Of a DNA stretch of 6,933 bases, positions 6,376 to 6,933 are shown piece by piece. The position numbers and the translations under genes are program-made. Position 1 is the first letter of the stretch. Each line of letters begins with the position of its first letter. The stretch comes from CAIWHR01 sp039915505. Lineage in GTDB: Bacteria > Pseudomonadota > Gammaproteobacteria > Burkholderiales > Casimicrobiaceae. The stretch spans positions 1 through 6,933 of the forward strand of contig JBDSND010000155.1 in the NCBI GenBank assembly GCA_039915505.1, written 5' to 3'. The notes beneath the pieces were generated by a model. It did no database searches. It saw only the letters and a list, made by a program, of their open reading frames with translations, and was not told the origin of the DNA.

Positions 6376-6650
6376 GCGCCGCCGGGCCGTCCCAAGGCGC
6401 TCGCCCCCTCCTTGGGAGGGGGTTGGCGCAGCCCACGCAGGGGGCAAGCGTGGGGGAGGCTATCCGCGCCGCCGGGCCGTCCCAGGGCGCTCACCCCCTC
6501 CCCGGGAGGGGGTTGGCGCAGCCCACGCAGGAGGCAAGCCTGGGGGAGGCTACCCGCGCCGCCGGGCCGTCCCAGGGCGCTCACCCCCTCCCCGGGAGGG
6601 GGTTGGCGCAGCCTACGCAGGGGGCAAGCCTGGGGGAAGTTACTCAATGA
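6372..6650 (+). other. Open frame of 92 codons across the repeat array (doubtful gene)
   Basis: Starts with an ATG overlapping the ligase stop (ATGA), has GGAG at 6362-6365 six bases upstream, and ends in a TGA overlapping the RidA ATG. The product would be three 30-residue repeats of the type AAGPSQGxxPLxGRGLAQPT followed by QxASxGE, with no recognisable domain, signal peptide or membrane segment. Against a gene: between units 1 and 2, five of six changed codons alter the amino acid, other frames through the array are also open, and the DNA palindromes are kept better than the peptide. For: it is coupled at both ends and would carry ribosomes across the insertion to RidA. I lean towards repeat DNA that happens to be translated. 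Confidence 0.3.
6376..6645 (+). repeat. Three tandem 90-bp GC-rich repeats
   Basis: Contiguous units at 6376-6465, 6466-6555 and 6556-6645. By hand count, units 1 and 2 match at 83 of 90 bases, 2 and 3 at 85, and 1 and 3 at 80. Each unit holds a near-perfect palindrome (6404-6422, 6494-6512, 6584-6602) of the form CCCCCTCC-N3-GGAGGGGG, then the segment TTGGCGCAGCC and several G-runs. Unit 1 has a second hairpin, CCCACGC/GCGTGGG (6432-6438 with 6448-6454), broken in units 2 and 3 by a G-to-C change. The style resembles interspersed GC-rich intergenic repeats that I recall from betaproteobacterial genomes; this was not checked. There are no spacers, so it is not a CRISPR, and no T-run, so it is not a standard terminator. 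Confidence 0.95.
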
Positions 6651-6933
6651 GCACCCATACCGTCTTGCAGCCCCCCGGCTGGGCGCCGCCGCGCGGCTAC
6701 GCCAATGGCATCGCCGCGCGCGGAACGCTGGTGTTCGTCGCCGGCCAGATCGGTTGGAACGCCGACGGTGTGCTCGTGGCAACCGATTTGGTGGGCCAGG
6801 CGCGACAGGCGCTCGCGAATATTGTGACGGTGCTGCGCGAGGCCGGGGGCGCGCCCGATCACATCGTGCGCATGACCTGGTATGTGCTCGATCGTGACGA
6901 GTACGTGGAAGCTGGGCGCTCGCTCGGCGTGGT
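6647..6933 (+). CDS. RidA/YjgF/YER057c/UK114-family protein (3' partial)
   Basis: The 95 complete codons visible before the window ends cover about three quarters of a protein that is usually near 130 residues. Seen: GYANGI followed by the FVAGQIGWN segment (the AGQxG core strand), then an amphipathic helix with QARQALANIVTVLREAGG, and DHIVRMTWYVLDRDEY, matching the family pattern of a helix followed by the V-x-x-T-x-x-x-x-D strand. The conserved Arg that binds the substrate carboxylate in active RidA enzymes lies beyond the end, so activity cannot be judged. Family members hydrolyse enamines/imines, and one branch is 2-aminomuconate deaminase. Here it may release ammonia from an amino-substituted ring intermediate (inference). 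The ATG overlaps the stop of the repeat-derived frame, and the GGGGGAAG at 6632-6639, at the end of the last repeat, may serve as its ribosome binding site. Confidence 0.9.
   Translation, partial: MSTHTVLQPPGWAPPRGYANGIAARGTLVFVAGQIGWNADGVLVATDLVGQARQALANIVTVLREAGGAPDHIVRMTWYVLDRDEYVEAGRSLGV

Noticed and set aside
6404..6602. Rho-independent terminators formed by the three palindromes
   Set aside because: No T-run follows any of the stems, and a coupled gene continues directly downstream. Attenuation remains possible but a terminator is not supported.
6376..6645. CRISPR array
   Set aside because: The units are 90 bp, directly contiguous and without unique spacers, and no cas genes are nearby.
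6412..6897. 161-codon frame running from the repeats into the RidA region
   Set aside because: It overlaps RidA in another frame. The RidA frame has clear family motifs, and this frame turns into Arg-rich shadow sequence.

Overview
The window is a compact, GC-rich bacterial catabolic operon, all on the + strand. It is best read as the aerobic CoA-thioester ('hybrid') route for an ortho-substituted benzoate such as 2-aminobenzoate (anthranilate) or salicylate. The high G+C, the fused salicylyl-CoA 5-hydroxylase/reductase and the ligase / acyl-CoA dehydrogenase / SDR / MarR / RidA neighbourhood point to Betaproteobacteria, probably Burkholderiales or a relative. That assignment rests on remembered family context, not on a search.

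Layout: (1) 1-2025, fused FAD monooxygenase and Old Yellow Enzyme reductase, 5' end missing, with a Gly-Ser/Gly-Thr linker encoded by a hexanucleotide repeat; (2) 2022-2822, classical SDR dehydrogenase; (3) 2819-3409, MarR-family regulator with a basic C-terminal tail; (4) 3406-4635, acyl-CoA dehydrogenase; (5) 4615-4658, an imperfect 22-bp tandem duplication carrying a Shine-Dalgarno and ATG twice; (6) 4654-6375, benzoate/2-aminobenzoate-type CoA ligase; (7) 6376-6645, three tandem 90-bp GC-rich repeats, open in one frame from an ATG at 6372; (8) 6647 to the window end, RidA/YjgF-family protein, 3' end missing. Nearly every junction is an ATGA stop/start overlap, so the genes are probably one transcript with coupled translation. 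No promoter, operator or terminator is visible. The only stretch of about 300 bases without a convincing gene is the repeat array.

How the genes may work together (inference): the ligase makes the aryl-CoA. The fused flavoenzyme hydroxylates the ring at C5 and, if the substrate is 2-aminobenzoyl-CoA, also reduces it to a non-aromatic amino-oxo-cyclohexene carboxyl-CoA. The acyl-CoA dehydrogenase and SDR would supply beta-oxidation-like steps, the MarR protein would sense an intermediate, and RidA could hydrolyse the enamine/imine that the amino substituent becomes once aromaticity is lost.

The most unusual features are structural: an in-frame hexamer repeat forming a synthetic-looking linker, and two gene junctions (dehydrogenase/ligase and ligase/RidA) where a duplication or insertion seems to have split an ancestral ATGA overlap while leaving start-codon context on both sides.
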